Shown: positions 22,299 through 32,934 of the stretch, piece by piece
How positions within the stretch are numbered: position 1 is the first letter of the stretch
Layout: each line of letters begins with the position of its first letter
Assembly: GCA_922989275.2 (NCBI GenBank)
Contig: OV277870.1
Location: forward strand, 30,524,742-30,588,741
Reading direction: 5' to 3'
Source: Gari tellinella
Lineage: Eukaryota; Mollusca; Bivalvia; Cardiida; Psammobiidae
DNA length: 64,000 nt
Program-made: the position numbers and the translations under genes
The notes under the pieces: generated by a model
Seen by the model: only the letters and a program-made list of their open reading frames with translations
Database searches by the model: none
Told to the model about the DNA's origin: nothing

Positions 22299-23936
22299 AC
22301 AAGGGCCACTATGGCCCTAAATCGCTCACCTGGAACACCATGTAAAATTTGACCTATAGTGACCTAGATTATGATCTGACATGACCCACAATCAACCTCT
22401 AGAGTGTAAACAAGATTTTTCTATGAATTGACCTAGTGACCTAATTTTTGACCAGACACAATACACATTTGATTTTGACCTAGATTTGATGTAGGCAAAC
22501 ATTCGGACAATATTTCATTCAGATCTAACGAGATTTGTAGCCTCTAGAGTGGTAACAAGATTTTCCAATGATTTGACCTAGTGACCTAGTTTTTGACCTG
22601 ACATGACTCATATTCGAATTTGACCTAGATATTAATTAGGCAAACATTCTGACCAAATTGCATTACATTCAAATGAGATTTGTTGCCTCTAGAGTGTTCA
22701 AAAGGTTTTTCTATGATTTGACCTAGTGACCTAGTTTTTGACCGGACATGACCCACATTCGAACTTGACCTCGATTTCATCATGACAAACATTGTCAACA
22801 AGTTTCATGAACATCAGATGCAATTTGTAGCTGCTAGAGTGTTCACATGGTTTTTCTTTAATTTGACCTAGTGACCTAGTTTTTGACCGGACATGACCCA
22901 AATTCAAACTTGACCTAGATTTCATCAAGACAAACATTGTCATGAAGTTTCATGAAGATCAGATGAAATTTGTAGCCACTAGAGTGTTCACAAGGTTTTT
23001 CTATAATTTGACCTAGTGACCTAGTTTTTGACCGGACATGACCCACATTCAAACTTGACCTAGATTTTACCAAGACAAACATTGTTATGAAGTTTCATAA
23101 AGATCAGATGAAATTTGTAGCTGCTAGAGTGTTCACAAGGTTTTTCTATAATTTGACCTTGTGACCTAGTTTTTGACCGGACATGACCCACATTCGAACT
23201 TGACCTAGATTTTATCAAGGCAAACATTGTTATGAAGTTTCATAAAGATCAGATGAAATTTGTAGCCGCTAGAGTGTTCACAAGGTTTTTCTTTAATTGA
23301 CCTAGTGACCTAGTTTTTGACCGGACATGACCCACATTCGAACTTGACCTAGATTTTACCAAGACAAACATTGTTATGAAGTTTCATAAAGATCGGATGA
23401 AATTTGTAGCTGCTAGAGTGTTCACAAGGTTTTTCTATAATTTGACCTAGTGACCTAGTTTTTGACCGGACATGACCCACATTCAAACTTGACCTAGATT
23501 TTACCAAGACAAACATTGTTATGAAGTTTCATAAAGATCGGATGAAATTTGTAGCTGCTAGAGTGTTCTCAAGGTTTTTCTATAATTTGACCTAGTGACC
23601 TAGTTTTTGACCGGACATGACCCACATTCGAACTTGACCTAGATTTTATCAAGGCAAACATTGTTATGAAGTTTCATAAAGATCAGATGAAATTTGTAGC
23701 CGCTAGAGTGTTCACAAGGTTTTTCTTTAATTGACCTAGTGACCTAGTTTTTGACCGGACATGACCCACATTCGAACTTGACCTAGATTTTATCAAGACA
23801 AACATTGTTATGAAGTTTCATGAAGATCAGATGAAATTTGTAGCCGCAATTGTGAACGGACGGACAGACAGACAACGGACGACGGACATCCAGCGATCCT
23901 AAAAGCTCACCTTGGCACTTCGTGCCAGGTGAGCTA
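22299..23936 (+). mobile_element. Pearl/HINE-like element, subfamily B, with about ten 120-150-bp modules
   Basis: Starts ACAAGGGCCACTATGGCCC and GCTCACCTGG; ends AGCTCACCTTGGCACTTCG with TGCCAGGTGAGCTA. Modules built on GACCTAGTGACCTAGTTTTT and GACCGGACATGACCCACATT repeat across 22430-23850; those from 22880 to 23850 are nearly identical, which suggests recent amplification. A GGACGGACAGACAGACAACG stretch precedes the end. Confidence 0.82.
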
Positions 23937-24090
23937 AAAACTGATAAGCCCCTGGGTGGGGCCAATTTTGTCCCGGGGGTCATAATTTGAACACACTTTG
24001 TAGAGAACCACAAGGCAAGCTATATGTCAAATATAAATGATCTAGGCCTTATAGTTTCAGAGAAGAAGATTTTTAAAGGTTTTCATATGA

Positions 24091-25712
24091 ACAAGAGGGC
24101 CATGGCCCACAAGTCGCTCACCTGAGAACATTGCACCTAAGCTGACTGGGCAAAACAATATCGTGATATATATAGCTATAAAAAGAGTTTTAAAGGTTTT
24201 TCCTATATAAGTCTATATAAAACTGATAAGCCTTGGGGCAGGACCAAATTTGATCAAAGGGTCATAATTTTAACAATCTTGGTAGAGGACCATAATGCAA
24301 AGTTACAGGTCAAATATAAATGATCTGGGCCTTACAGTTTCAGAGAAGAAGTTTTTTTAAAGGTTTTCCTATGAAAAACTAATAAGTCGAGGGTGGGGCC
24401 ATTTTTGGCACGGGGGTCATTATTTGAACAATCTTGGTAGAGGATCACAAGGCAAAGCTATGTGACAAATATTAAAGAACTGGGCCTTACAGTTTCAGAG
24501 AAGAAGAAATTTAAAGGTTTTCCTATATAAGTCTATGTAAAACTGATAAGCACCGGGGCGAGGCCAATTTTGACCCGGGGGTCATAATTTGAACAAACTT
24601 GGTAGAGGACTATAAGGCAAAGCTACATTTCAAATATAAATGATCTGGGCCTTACAGTTTCAGAGAAGAAGATTTTTAAAGATTTTCCTATGAAAAACTG
24701 ATAAGCCCAAGGGCGGGGCCATTTTTGGCCAAGGGGTCATAAGCTGAACAGTCTTGGTAGAAGACCATAAGGCAAAGCTACATGTCAAATTTGAAAGATC
24801 TGGGCCTTACAGTTTCAGATAAGAAGATTTTCCTATATAACTCTATGTAAAACTGATAAGCCCCTGGGCTGGGCCAATTTTGACCCGGGGGTCATAATTT
24901 GAACAATCATGGAAGAGGACTATAAGGCAAAGCTATATTTCAAATATAAATGATCTGGGCCATACAGTTTCAGAGAAGAAGAATTTTAAAGGTTTTCTGA
25001 AGAAAAACTGATAAGCCCAAGGGTGGGGCCATTTTTGGCCAAGGGGTCATAATTTGAACAATCTTGGTAGAGGGCCATTAGGCAAAGCTATATGTCAAAT
25101 TTTAAAGATCTAGGCCTCACAGTTTCAGAGAAGAAGATTGTTAAAGGTTTTCCTATATAACTCTATGAAAAACTGATAAGCCCGGGGGCGGGGCCAATTT
25201 TGACCCGGGGGTCATAATTTGAACAATCTAGGTAGAGGATCATAAGGCAAAGCTACATGTCAAATATTAATGATCTAGGCCATACAGTTTCAGAGAAGAA
25301 GATTTTCAAAGGTTTTCCTAAGAACAACTGATAAGCCCTGGGGCGGGGCCATTTTTGGCCCAAGGGTCAAAATTTGAACAATCTTGGTAGAATATCATTA
25401 GGTCATGATACAAACCAAATATCAAAGGTCTGGGCCTTTGGGTTTCTGAGAAGAAGATTTTTAAAGATTTTCTTATGCATTAAAAGTTGTCTATACGGTC
25501 ATGTTAGAAAATCTGGTCCCAAAGCAAGGGGAATAACTCTAGCCAAAATCTTTGAACAACATTTCGCTCCCCCTTGTCACTGATGCTTCTGACAAAGTTT
25601 GTTTGAAATCGGGTCAGTGGTTTCTGAGGAGATGTTGTTTGAAAGTGTGGACGGACGACGGACGGAATGGTATCACAATAGCTCATCCTGAGCCGAAGGC
25701 TCAGGTGAGCTA
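24091..25712 (+). mobile_element. Pearl/HINE-like element, subfamily A
   Basis: Starts ACAAGAGGGCCATGGCCC and GCTCACCTGAG; ends AGCTCATCCTGAGCCGAAGG with CTCAGGTGAGCTA. About seven modules of roughly 165 bp (TGATAAGCCC to TCTATGTAAAAC) follow one another. Confidence 0.78.
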
Positions 25713-26374
25713 AAAACTGATAAGCCCGAGGGCGGGCCATTTTTGGCTCCGGAGGTCATAATTTGAACAATCTTGGTAGAGGACCACAAGGCAAAGCTAT
25801 ATGTCAAATATTAAAGATCTGGGCCTTACAGTTTCAGAGAAGAAGATTTTTAAAGGTTTTCCTATATAAGTCTATGTACAAGAGGGCCATGGCCCTAAAT
25901 TCGCTCACCTGAGGACATTGAAGTTTGTACCTAAGTTGACTGGGCAAGACAACATTTTAATATAGCTATAAATGGAGTTATCTTCCGGACAAGAAAACAT
26001 GACAAAAGTGAATTTTGTTGCCAAGCTTATGACCCTTATCCATGACACATCCTCTTATCAAGCTATTTCCATTTCCGGTAAATGATAATTATTTCACTAG
26101 CGTCAGCAGAACTGGAGTTATTTTCCTGACAATAAAATATGACAAAGGGGAAAACAAAATATTGCTGCCCTTATGCACTAGGCATTTTCTCTCATCAGTT
26201 TCTTTCCATACATAAAATTTCATTACAATAGCATCAGTAGACCTGGAGTTGTCTTCTTGACAAGAAAATATGACAAAGGGAAATAACTAAAAAAAACAAT
26301 GATGTCAGAGTTATGGCCTTTGCAAATGGCACTTCCTCTCATTAGGCTCTTTCCAAATAGGCAATTTCATTTTA

Positions 26375-26854
26375 CCCATTACCCCATAGCCTGCTTCTAG
26401 TTTTGAAAATAGGTGGCCACCTAAAGCAGGTTGAAAGTAAAGCAGAATGGGTCTTAATGCACACTTTGCTTTACTTTCAAACTGCTTTAAGCTACCATCT
26501 ACTAGGATATAGAAACTTACATTTTCATGACTGTTTAACCCTTTCCCCCATAGAAGCGCCTTTTAGCACATTCAGTTTATTCTTGCTCTAAAGAAAATAG
26601 TTCCAATTTATACATTCATAAATATGTATAATACAAAATATTTTCTATATTCTAGTAGATGATAGCTTAAAGCAGGCTGAAAGTAAAGCAGAATGCGCTT
26701 AAAGCGCATTCTGCTTTACTTTCAACCTGTTTTAAGTGGACACCTACATTCAATACTAGAGATATGCTATGGGGGAAAGGGTTAAAGGGGAATTATTTTC
26801 TTAAGTGGAGGAATAAATCAAAGGCCTAAAAATGCACATTTATGGGGTAATGGG
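26375..26854. mobile_element. TTAA-type MITE family 1, outer copy
   Basis: The left end CCCATTACCCCATAGC follows TTTA; the right end ATGGGGTAATGGG precedes TTAA. It contains the hairpin TAAAGCAGGTTGAAAGTAAA...TTTACTTTCAAACTGCTTTA (26419-26491) and is itself interrupted by 26539-26781. Confidence 0.6.
26539..26781. mobile_element. TTAA-type MITE family 1, inner copy with perfect 15-bp ends
   Basis: CCCTTTCCCCCATAG at 26539 is exactly inverted at 26767-26781, flanked by TTAA at 26535-26538 and 26782-26785. The interior holds TTATTCTTGCTCTAAAGAAA and the family hairpin (26671-26738). The sister element 36364-38192 has the empty site at about 37192-37205 (ACTGTTTAAAGTGG), which confirms insertion. 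Confidence 0.9.
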
Positions 26855-28314
26855 TTAACAAATGTCTGAACAAACGACTGAACCATTTCTAAACTTTAGC
26901 AGACAACATGTTCAGTTCTGTTGGCCTGATCACTGAGGTCAAATATTATGTAAGAGAACTGTAGCAGCAGCAGTCTGGGAGCTTACCCTTACCAGACTGA
27001 AATGATGTCTGCTAAATACCTTCTGTGTGTAAAAAATGTACATTTTTATTTTTTAGAAAATGTTAAGTTGGTAAATGAGTGGCAAATAGTTTGGATCCAG
27101 ATTAGATGCAGCATTATGTTGCATCTGATCTGGATCCAAACTGTTTGCAAATATTGGTTATTTGCCCATAGTATATTAAGGGTAACTCAGGTAAATACAG
27201 TTCTGCCTAAATCAAAAATACTGTAAAACCTGCCTAGAGCAGCACTTAAACTGTGCAGGGTGGTGTCAAATGTGACCCTAGGGATTTCATTTTAACAAAC
27301 TATAGAGAGATCCACCAGGAGATTCTACTGTACAAATATCAAAGCTTAGGGCCTAGTAGTTTTGGGCAAGAAGATTTTTTAAAGATTTTTGCTTTTTTGC
27401 TTTTTCAAGCAGAGTTTGTGCTTTTTTTCATTTTTTTTGAACAACTTCTGTAGAGAAGCATCCAAGGAACATCATGAGCAGTTTGAACTCTCCCTACAAT
27501 CGGCGGGTTTCAGAGGAGATGTCGTTTGAAGTAAAAGTGAACGGACAGACGGACAGACGGACAGACGGACAGACGTACTACGGACGGTGAGCGGTCACAA
27601 TAGCTCACCTTGAGCCTTTGGCTCAGGTGAGCTAAAAACTGATAAGCCCCGGGGCGGGGCCAATTTTGACCCGGGGGTCATAATTTGAACAATCTTGGTA
27701 GAGGACCATATGGCAAAGCTACATGTCAAATATTAATGATCTAAGCCATACAGTTTCTGAGGAGAAGATTTTTAAAGGTTTTCCTAAGAACAACTGATAA
27801 GCCCCAGGGCTGGGCCATTTTTGGCCCCAGGGTCAAACTTTGAACAATCTTGGTAGAAGATCATTAGGTAATGATACATACCAAATATCAAAGGTCTGGG
27901 CCTTTGGGTTTCTGAGAAGAAGATTTTTTAAGATTTTCTTATGCATTAAAAGTTGTCTATAGGGTCATGTTAGAAAATCTGGTCCACCAGCAAGGGGAAT
28001 AACTCTAGCCACAATCTTTGAACAAGATTTCGTTTCCCCCTTGTCACTGATGCTTCTGATAAAGTTTGGTTGAAATCGGGTTAGTGGTTTCAGACGAGAT
28101 GTTGTTTGAAAATGTGGACGGACGACGTACGACGGACGGAATGGGATCACAATAGCTCATCGCTCAGGTGAGCTAAAAACTTTTCGAAAAAATCTAGCTA
28201 GAAGTGCAATAATCCGCATTTTGAATTGTGATTCTGTTGTTTATTATCTTTACATGTGTATACCATGTTTTCTTCTTGCTCAAAATGTGTGTGTATTAAC
28301 CCTTCACTGCCTTA

Positions 28315-29817
28315 TGGGGCCTTCACATACACGGACTTTCTACGATTTTCTTACGGATGGCACACATTGGCACACATCCGTAAAAGTTTACGGTTTCTTA
28401 CGATATATGCCACTTTTAAGAGTGAATTAAGATGTGTTACGAGTTGTTACGGGCTATTTACGGTATCTTACGAGTTATTACGATATGTTTACGACAAAAC
28501 TCCGCGTTCTATAGCAGTCGCATCTGGTTTTCTCTACTTGCACGCTCTTTCGGTTAAAGGGTCACTCAATATAAGTTTGACTGTACTTGCCCCTTCACCG
28601 CCATAGCCCGAGTACATTGATACTTGCAAAATGTTTGGATCCAGATCTGGCATCGCCTGGTCAGGTTCCAAACTGTTTGACACTCAATTTTATACTCCTT
28701 AAATCAAAAAACCTAAAATTAAAATTTGAGAAATAAAAGTAGACGAATTGTTCAAAGCTCGTTACGTGATGACAGTGAAGGGGCTTTATCGTAAACAATA
28801 CGTAATATTACCGCCTGCAACAATTATTGCAAATTACTGTTATAATATTATTTTTTTCTTCAAAAATTTCTCAAAATATAAGATTAGAGTCTCAATTTGA
28901 GTAGGTCCTGATGTGAATTGTCGCCACGTGCGGTTTAATCTGGATTAAACTGTTTGCAAATGTTAGGGTTACGTGTTGTTACGTTCGATTTGCGATTAAG
29001 TTGCGGATTGTAACGGATTATTTACATGTTGTTTACGGAGAAGTTCATCCGTGGTCTATCGTAGTCTATCGTAAAAAAGTTTTTGACATGTCAAAAAAAA
29101 AGATTTTCGTCTTACGGAGGCTTACGGATGTCGTCGAGTTTTGCGGATGGTAACGGATTGTTTACGGACGTCTGCGATGTGTTTGCGGATGTTAACGAGT
29201 TATTTCCGGACGTTTGCGATTGACTACGGTTTGGAGATCCGTAAGGACTCGTAAGAAACATCCGTGTATGTGAACGCACCTTTATGAGTTGTTACGATTT
29301 ACCTAAGAGCACTGACGTGTTTGACCTTTTTCAGTACCAAAAAGTATTCAATTTCAAATGTGTCATTCGACAACTGGCATGAAGTGATAGAACATCGATA
29401 TGACTGAAATAATAGTTCACCTAGATTTTTGTGGTCTTTTTGGCAAGAGTATGCCTGTTTGGACGGAAAACCTCCACGATAATACCACGGATGACTACGA
29501 ACACGTTACGGTCGGTTTACGGATCCTTGCGGACTGTTTACGGATCCTTGCGGGCTGTTTACGGAGGATTACGTGTTGTTACAACCGGTTTACGATACTT
29601 AACGGATCGTTACGATTGATTTACGGAAGAATATCTCCGCGGACAATCGTAAGAAAATTTTTGACACAAAAATATGGGCTTCTTCTTCCACGAATCCTTA
29701 CGTATCCTTGCGAGTTATTTACGGACACTAACGGATCATTTGCGGATGCTTACGATTGACTACGAGTTGGCCATCCTTAAGGAATCGTAAGAAAATATCG
29801 TGTATGTGAAGGCCCCA
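28315..29817. mobile_element. Harbinger-like MITE, 1.5 kb, with 19-bp perfect inverted ends
   Basis: TGGGGCCTTCACATACACG at 28315-28333 is exactly inverted at 29799-29817, and TTA lies on both sides (28312-28314, 29818-29820). A 3-bp TWA duplication is typical of PIF/Harbinger elements. The interior is packed with TTACGG, TTACGA and TTACGGA words in both orientations. A second end-like sequence, CCGTGTATGTGAACGCACC, lies at 29261-29279, so the element may be two related copies fused. Confidence 0.8.
28590..28783. mobile_element. TTAA-type MITE family 2, nested inside the Harbinger-like element
   Basis: CCCCTTCACCGCC at 28590 is mirrored by GACAGTGAAGGGG ending at 28783. Inside is the hairpin GTTTGGATCCAGATCTGG...CCTGGTCAGGTTCCAAAC and the family words GACACTCA and GTAGACGAATTG. 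No TTAA duplication remains visible. Confidence 0.65.
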
Positions 29818-29987
29818 TTACCCCGAGCACAACAGTTTTTTGCAAATAGTTTGTATCCTGATCAGACACCGCCTACTGTTTGACACTCATTTCAATATTT
29901 CTTCAGGCAAAATAGCAAGAATTTAAATTAAGAAATAAAAGCAAATGACAATTGTTTAAGATTGATAACATCAGGGCAGTGATGGGG

Positions 29988-30355
29988 TAAATGTATGAAT
30001 GCTCATGTTTTTAATTCCCCCTAAGTCAACATGGCCCCCTGCAGACGGTAGTTATTTTAGTGGTTTGGGAGAGGTGAATAATACAGATGGAATCCAATTG
30101 CTGGAAAAAACACTTGATCTTTTTACATCGACGGTGTAAAGCACTGATACAGGGGAACTCATGTTTTTAAGGACTTATCCTAAGGACCATTAGTAAAGTA
30201 CCAGTAATTGAGGGCAGAGAGGTTCGAGCTAGCAATTCTTGTGTAACTACAAACGCAGTATTGCTAGACAACAAAACTGCCACTGTAAATGTCAAAGCGA
30301 GGCTAAAATGGTGCAACTTGTTTGTTGCTATTGTACTATGCAATAAAAGATAGTA
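29988..30355. other. Stretch with nothing recognised
   Basis: Mixed sequence with no coding frame above about 75 codons and no clear repeat ends. Confidence 0.35.
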
Positions 30356-30707
30356 CAGCACTCCCTCTCTACAACGACATCCAATTGGAGACAAACATGT
30401 ATGCGTTGTTTGGAGAGAGTCACTATAGGGAGGGAATTGGTTTACATTTGCAAACAGCTTGAATCCAGATCAGACACAACGTAATGAAGCGTCTGATCTG
30501 GATTCAAGCTGTTTGTCACTCATAATTTTTTTTCTATCAAAATCTCTATTATGTAACTTTGAGAAAAACAGCAGACGACAATTTTAAGCAGATAATATAG
30601 CAGACGTGAAAAAGTTGGACAAATTTGTTTTGTTTGGGAAACAACGGCAAGCGTTGTTGTAAAGAGGGAATCGTTGTTAGGAGGGTCGTTGTAGGGAGGG
30701 AGCGCTG
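30356..30707. mobile_element. Tc1-like MITE with CAGC(A/G)CTCCCTC ends
   Basis: CAGCACTCCCTCTCTACAAC at 30356 matches the inverted right end (CAGCGCTCCCTCCCTACAAC read from 30707). Both sides carry TA (30354-30355, 30708-30709). A family 2 hairpin (30450-30517) sits inside. TA duplication is typical of Tc1/mariner elements; no transposase is present. Confidence 0.75.
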
Positions 30708-31111
30708 TACTTTACAAGTCCTTGAGTTCATCATTTAGTTAATCTAACATTATTTAAGGAATTCTTCAAAACACAACATAAATGAATTAAAATTAAGTTG
30801 TTGACATTTCAACCTCAGCTGAGGCAATCTTCAGAATTCATAACACAGCTGTGTGACATACAATACATGAAGACATACTACAAGCTGTGTGTCATGTTGC
30901 ACAGCAGCTGATCTGCATCCAAACTGTTTGAAATTAAAAGTGTATTTGTGCTTGACAGACATTGAATGGAAAGATACATTAAACCCTTTACTCTATATAT
31001 ATCAGCAAATTTTATGCATTAAATTTATTCCTCCACTGAAGAAAATGGTTCCACTTTATACAGTCATGAATATGTATCATAAATATCGCCTTTTTCTAAT
31101 AGATGGTAGCT

Positions 31112-31180
31112 TAAAGCAGACTGAAAGTAAAGCAGAATGTGCCTTAAGGTCCATTCTGCTTTACTTTCAGCTTGCTAAAA
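31112..31180. repeat. Hairpin core of TTAA MITE family 1
   Basis: TTAAAGCAGACTGAAAGTAA and GCAGAATGTGCC face a complementary right arm ending TTTACTTTCAGCTTGCT. Preceded by TTATTCCTCCACTGAAGAAA, as in other family 1 copies. Confidence 0.75.
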
Positions 31181-31502
31181 GTGCTCAACTGTCTTCAAAG
31201 CTAAAATCAGGCTCAGGAGAAAATGGTAAAGAATTTCTATATTTGACCAAGATAAAATGAACTGCAAAAGAAACAAACATGGATCTGATTTCATGCAATG
31301 TTATTTGTACTTGTGATTTAAGTTTAACATCTCTCCAACAGCAGTGCAACAGTCATGTACAGTCGAACTTCCATATCTCGAAATCGATTAAGTCAAACAT
31401 ACCCGTATGTCAAGCTTTGAAACACCAGTATGTTCTCATAAACCAAACTTAAAATAAGGCAATTCATGTTTTGAAATATCAGATTTTTCAAGTGTGATTA
31501 CT

Positions 31503-31573
31503 TAAAGCAGGTTGAAAGTAAAGCAGAATGCGCCTTAAGGCACATTCTGCTTTACTTTCAACCTGCTTTAAGC
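31503..31573. repeat. Hairpin core of TTAA MITE family 1, nearly perfect
   Basis: TAAAGCAGGTTGAAAGTAAA with GCAGAATGCGCC is followed by an almost exact inverted copy through TTTCAACCTGCTTTA, with CTTAAGG at the centre. Confidence 0.85.
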
Positions 31574-32545
31574 TAGCATCTGCTAGGATAAAAATCCAAA
31601 GATTTCGATAAAATCCGGAGAAATGGCAGCCCTGTTCAAATGATTCCATTGAGCTTTAAAGCCCATGAGGACAGAACATAATTATAGACATGACTGACAG
31701 TATGACAGAACATTAATATCCATGTAACATAACAATACAATCGCAATGCAACAAGAAAACACTGCTGAGAAGGTTCATAGTTATACATCAGATATGTTCC
31801 TGAGTATAACAGCCATAGTGCATACAATGCCTTTACAGCTTTCTTTGCATAAGTCATGGAACACCTTAACCCCTTCTTTTGCAAAACAGCCATATGATGC
31901 CTTTACACCCCTATAAGGGGGGTATTTCAAAAAATTAAAATCTTTATTTCTGAATTAAACCCTATGGTGTCCCTTCTCATTAGATCTGTCTCTTTGAAAC
32001 GATTCTAATGAGTAGTAACATCATAGGACATGGTGCTGGAATAAGTCGGGCTGTTGGATTTATTCAGTTTACTAAACCTGAACTAGATCCCTGCTTTAAA
32101 CATTCTTCCTTCATAAGAGCCATAGGATGCCTTTACCCTGGAATGATAATTTGATAAATGTGCTTAGATATGGCTTCACGAGGAACATTAAATGCAGGAT
32201 ACAGCTTAAAGGCAATAAAGCAAAAGGAAAGAAAAAGCAGAAAGCTCCTTTAGGAACTTGCTAGTTTACTTTTGACTTGATTTAAACTGTTAGTAGCCTG
32301 AATAAAGGCAAAGGTAATGAAATGATAATATCAGATTGATATAGGTGTAGACTTTAAAGGAGTTTCTTCTCTCTTACAATTTATGCCTAGATCATTTACT
32401 GATTTGAAACCCTGTGTCTGATTAGGTTCTAAACTTTGAAGATAGGTGACCACTTAAAGCAGGTTGAAAGTAAAGCAGAACCAGCCTGCTTTATATATGT
32501 GTGTGACTCTATAAACTGGAACTACTTTCCTCAGTTGCGGAATAT
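31574..32545. other. Sequence 3' of REV1, nothing coding recognised
   Basis: Lies downstream (minus strand) of the REV1 stop codon. It may include part of the 3' untranslated region; AATAAA on the minus strand occurs near 32060, but no particular poly(A) signal can be chosen. A half-copy of the family 1 hairpin is at 32453-32490. Confidence 0.35.
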
Positions 32546-32733
32546 TTTTCATGTGGGGAAGCCTTCCAGCTGGCTTGTGGAAGGTCGGTGGTTCTACCCA
32601 GTTGCCAATTTGTGTCTGAAACAGTGCATAAAGGGCTTCTGGGGTCTTCCTCCACCTGTAATAAGCTGGACGTCGCGATATGACTGAAATACAGTTGAAA
32701 GCGACGTAAAATCAAAACAAATCAAATCAAATC
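32546..32733 (+). mobile_element. tRNA-derived SINE with 12-bp target duplication
   Basis: The 188-bp insertion is flanked by AGTTGCGGAATA at 32534-32545 and again at 32734-32745. Near its 5' end is GGTGGTTCTACCC, a box-B-like element. The 3' part reads CGCGATATGACTGAAATAC and ends in AATCAAATCAAATC. Both features are usual for invertebrate SINEs. It lies 84 bases beyond the REV1 stop, so it is probably in the 3' untranslated region, antisense to the gene. Confidence 0.88.
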
Positions 32734-32816
32734 AGTTGCGGAATAAATAAAATGGTTAAAAATGTATATCTGTGGAGTAAAGGTCTAAGCTAGTTGGAGA
32801 AGTTAAGCTGTATATA

Positions 32817-32934
32817 TCAGAGACTAATTGAGCATAGTGTGCTGCCGTATAATCCGTGTACTGTGGTCTGGGTGTGGGTGAAGATAGTCCTCAGGGAAGT
32901 GAGCCACGCACAGTTGTCTGTATGCTTGATGTTC
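32817..32934 (-). CDS. REV1: REV1 last exon: end of the C-terminal domain
   Basis: Encodes NIKHTDNCAWLTSLRTIFTH, then TQTTVHGLYGSTLCSISL and TGA. Spacing from the Trp to the closing YGSTL matches vertebrate REV1, where the tail helps bind Rev7. Acceptor ATTTCAG after a T-rich tract. The last residues (CSISL) differ from the vertebrate end. The frame through exon i is required for this reading; the other frame, though open, gives no family match. Confidence 0.93.

Larger units (their letters stand above)
25878..27634 (+). mobile_element. Pearl/HINE-like element carrying nested TTAA MITEs
   Basis: Starts ACAAGAGGGCCATGGCCCTA and GCTCACCTGAGG; ends AGCTCACCTTGAGCCTTTGG with CTCAGGTGAGCTA after a GGACAGACGGACAGACGG stretch. 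It is almost the same, base for base over long stretches, as 50508-52420 and 36364-38192. Inside are two nested TTAA MITEs and a family 2 hairpin (27085-27150). The unoccupied site TCTATGTAAAACTG (24531-24544) shows insertion without a target duplication beyond a single ambiguous base. Confidence 0.8.
22093..28175 (+). mobile_element. Pearl/HINE-like element (outer copy) carrying three nested insertions
   Basis: Starts ACAAGAGACCCAGAGGGTC and ends AGCTCATCGCTCAGGTGAGC TA. Its own modules (CTGATAAGCCC..., GGTCATAATTTGAACAATC, TTCAGAGAAGAAGATTTTTA) are interrupted by elements at 22299-23936, 24091-25712 and 25878-27634. Four starts and four ends alternate in the order expected for one host with three guests, and each guest is followed directly by AAAACTGATAAGCC of the host. 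Confidence 0.7.
28300..29987. mobile_element. TTAA-type MITE family 2, split by a Harbinger-like insertion
   Basis: The left end CCCTTCACTGCC follows TTAA (28296-28299). The right end GGGCAGTGATGGGG precedes TAAA. Removing 28315-29817 and one TTA leaves a roughly 180-bp element with the usual GCAAATAGTTTGTATCCTGA hairpin arm at 29853. Confidence 0.7.

Noticed and set aside
22430..23850. CRISPR-like array of regular repeats
   Set aside because: Repeats of 120-150 bp without unique spacers, in a eukaryotic intron-rich context; they are element modules.
28221..29759. Plus-strand frames of 116 and 119 codons in the Harbinger-like region
   Set aside because: They follow the TTACGG word repeats (LRILADCLRILAG) and have no family match.
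31351..31405. Single transposon end resembling TACAGTCGAACTTCCATATC
   Set aside because: Looks like a Tc1/pogo-type terminus, but no inverted partner was found in the window.
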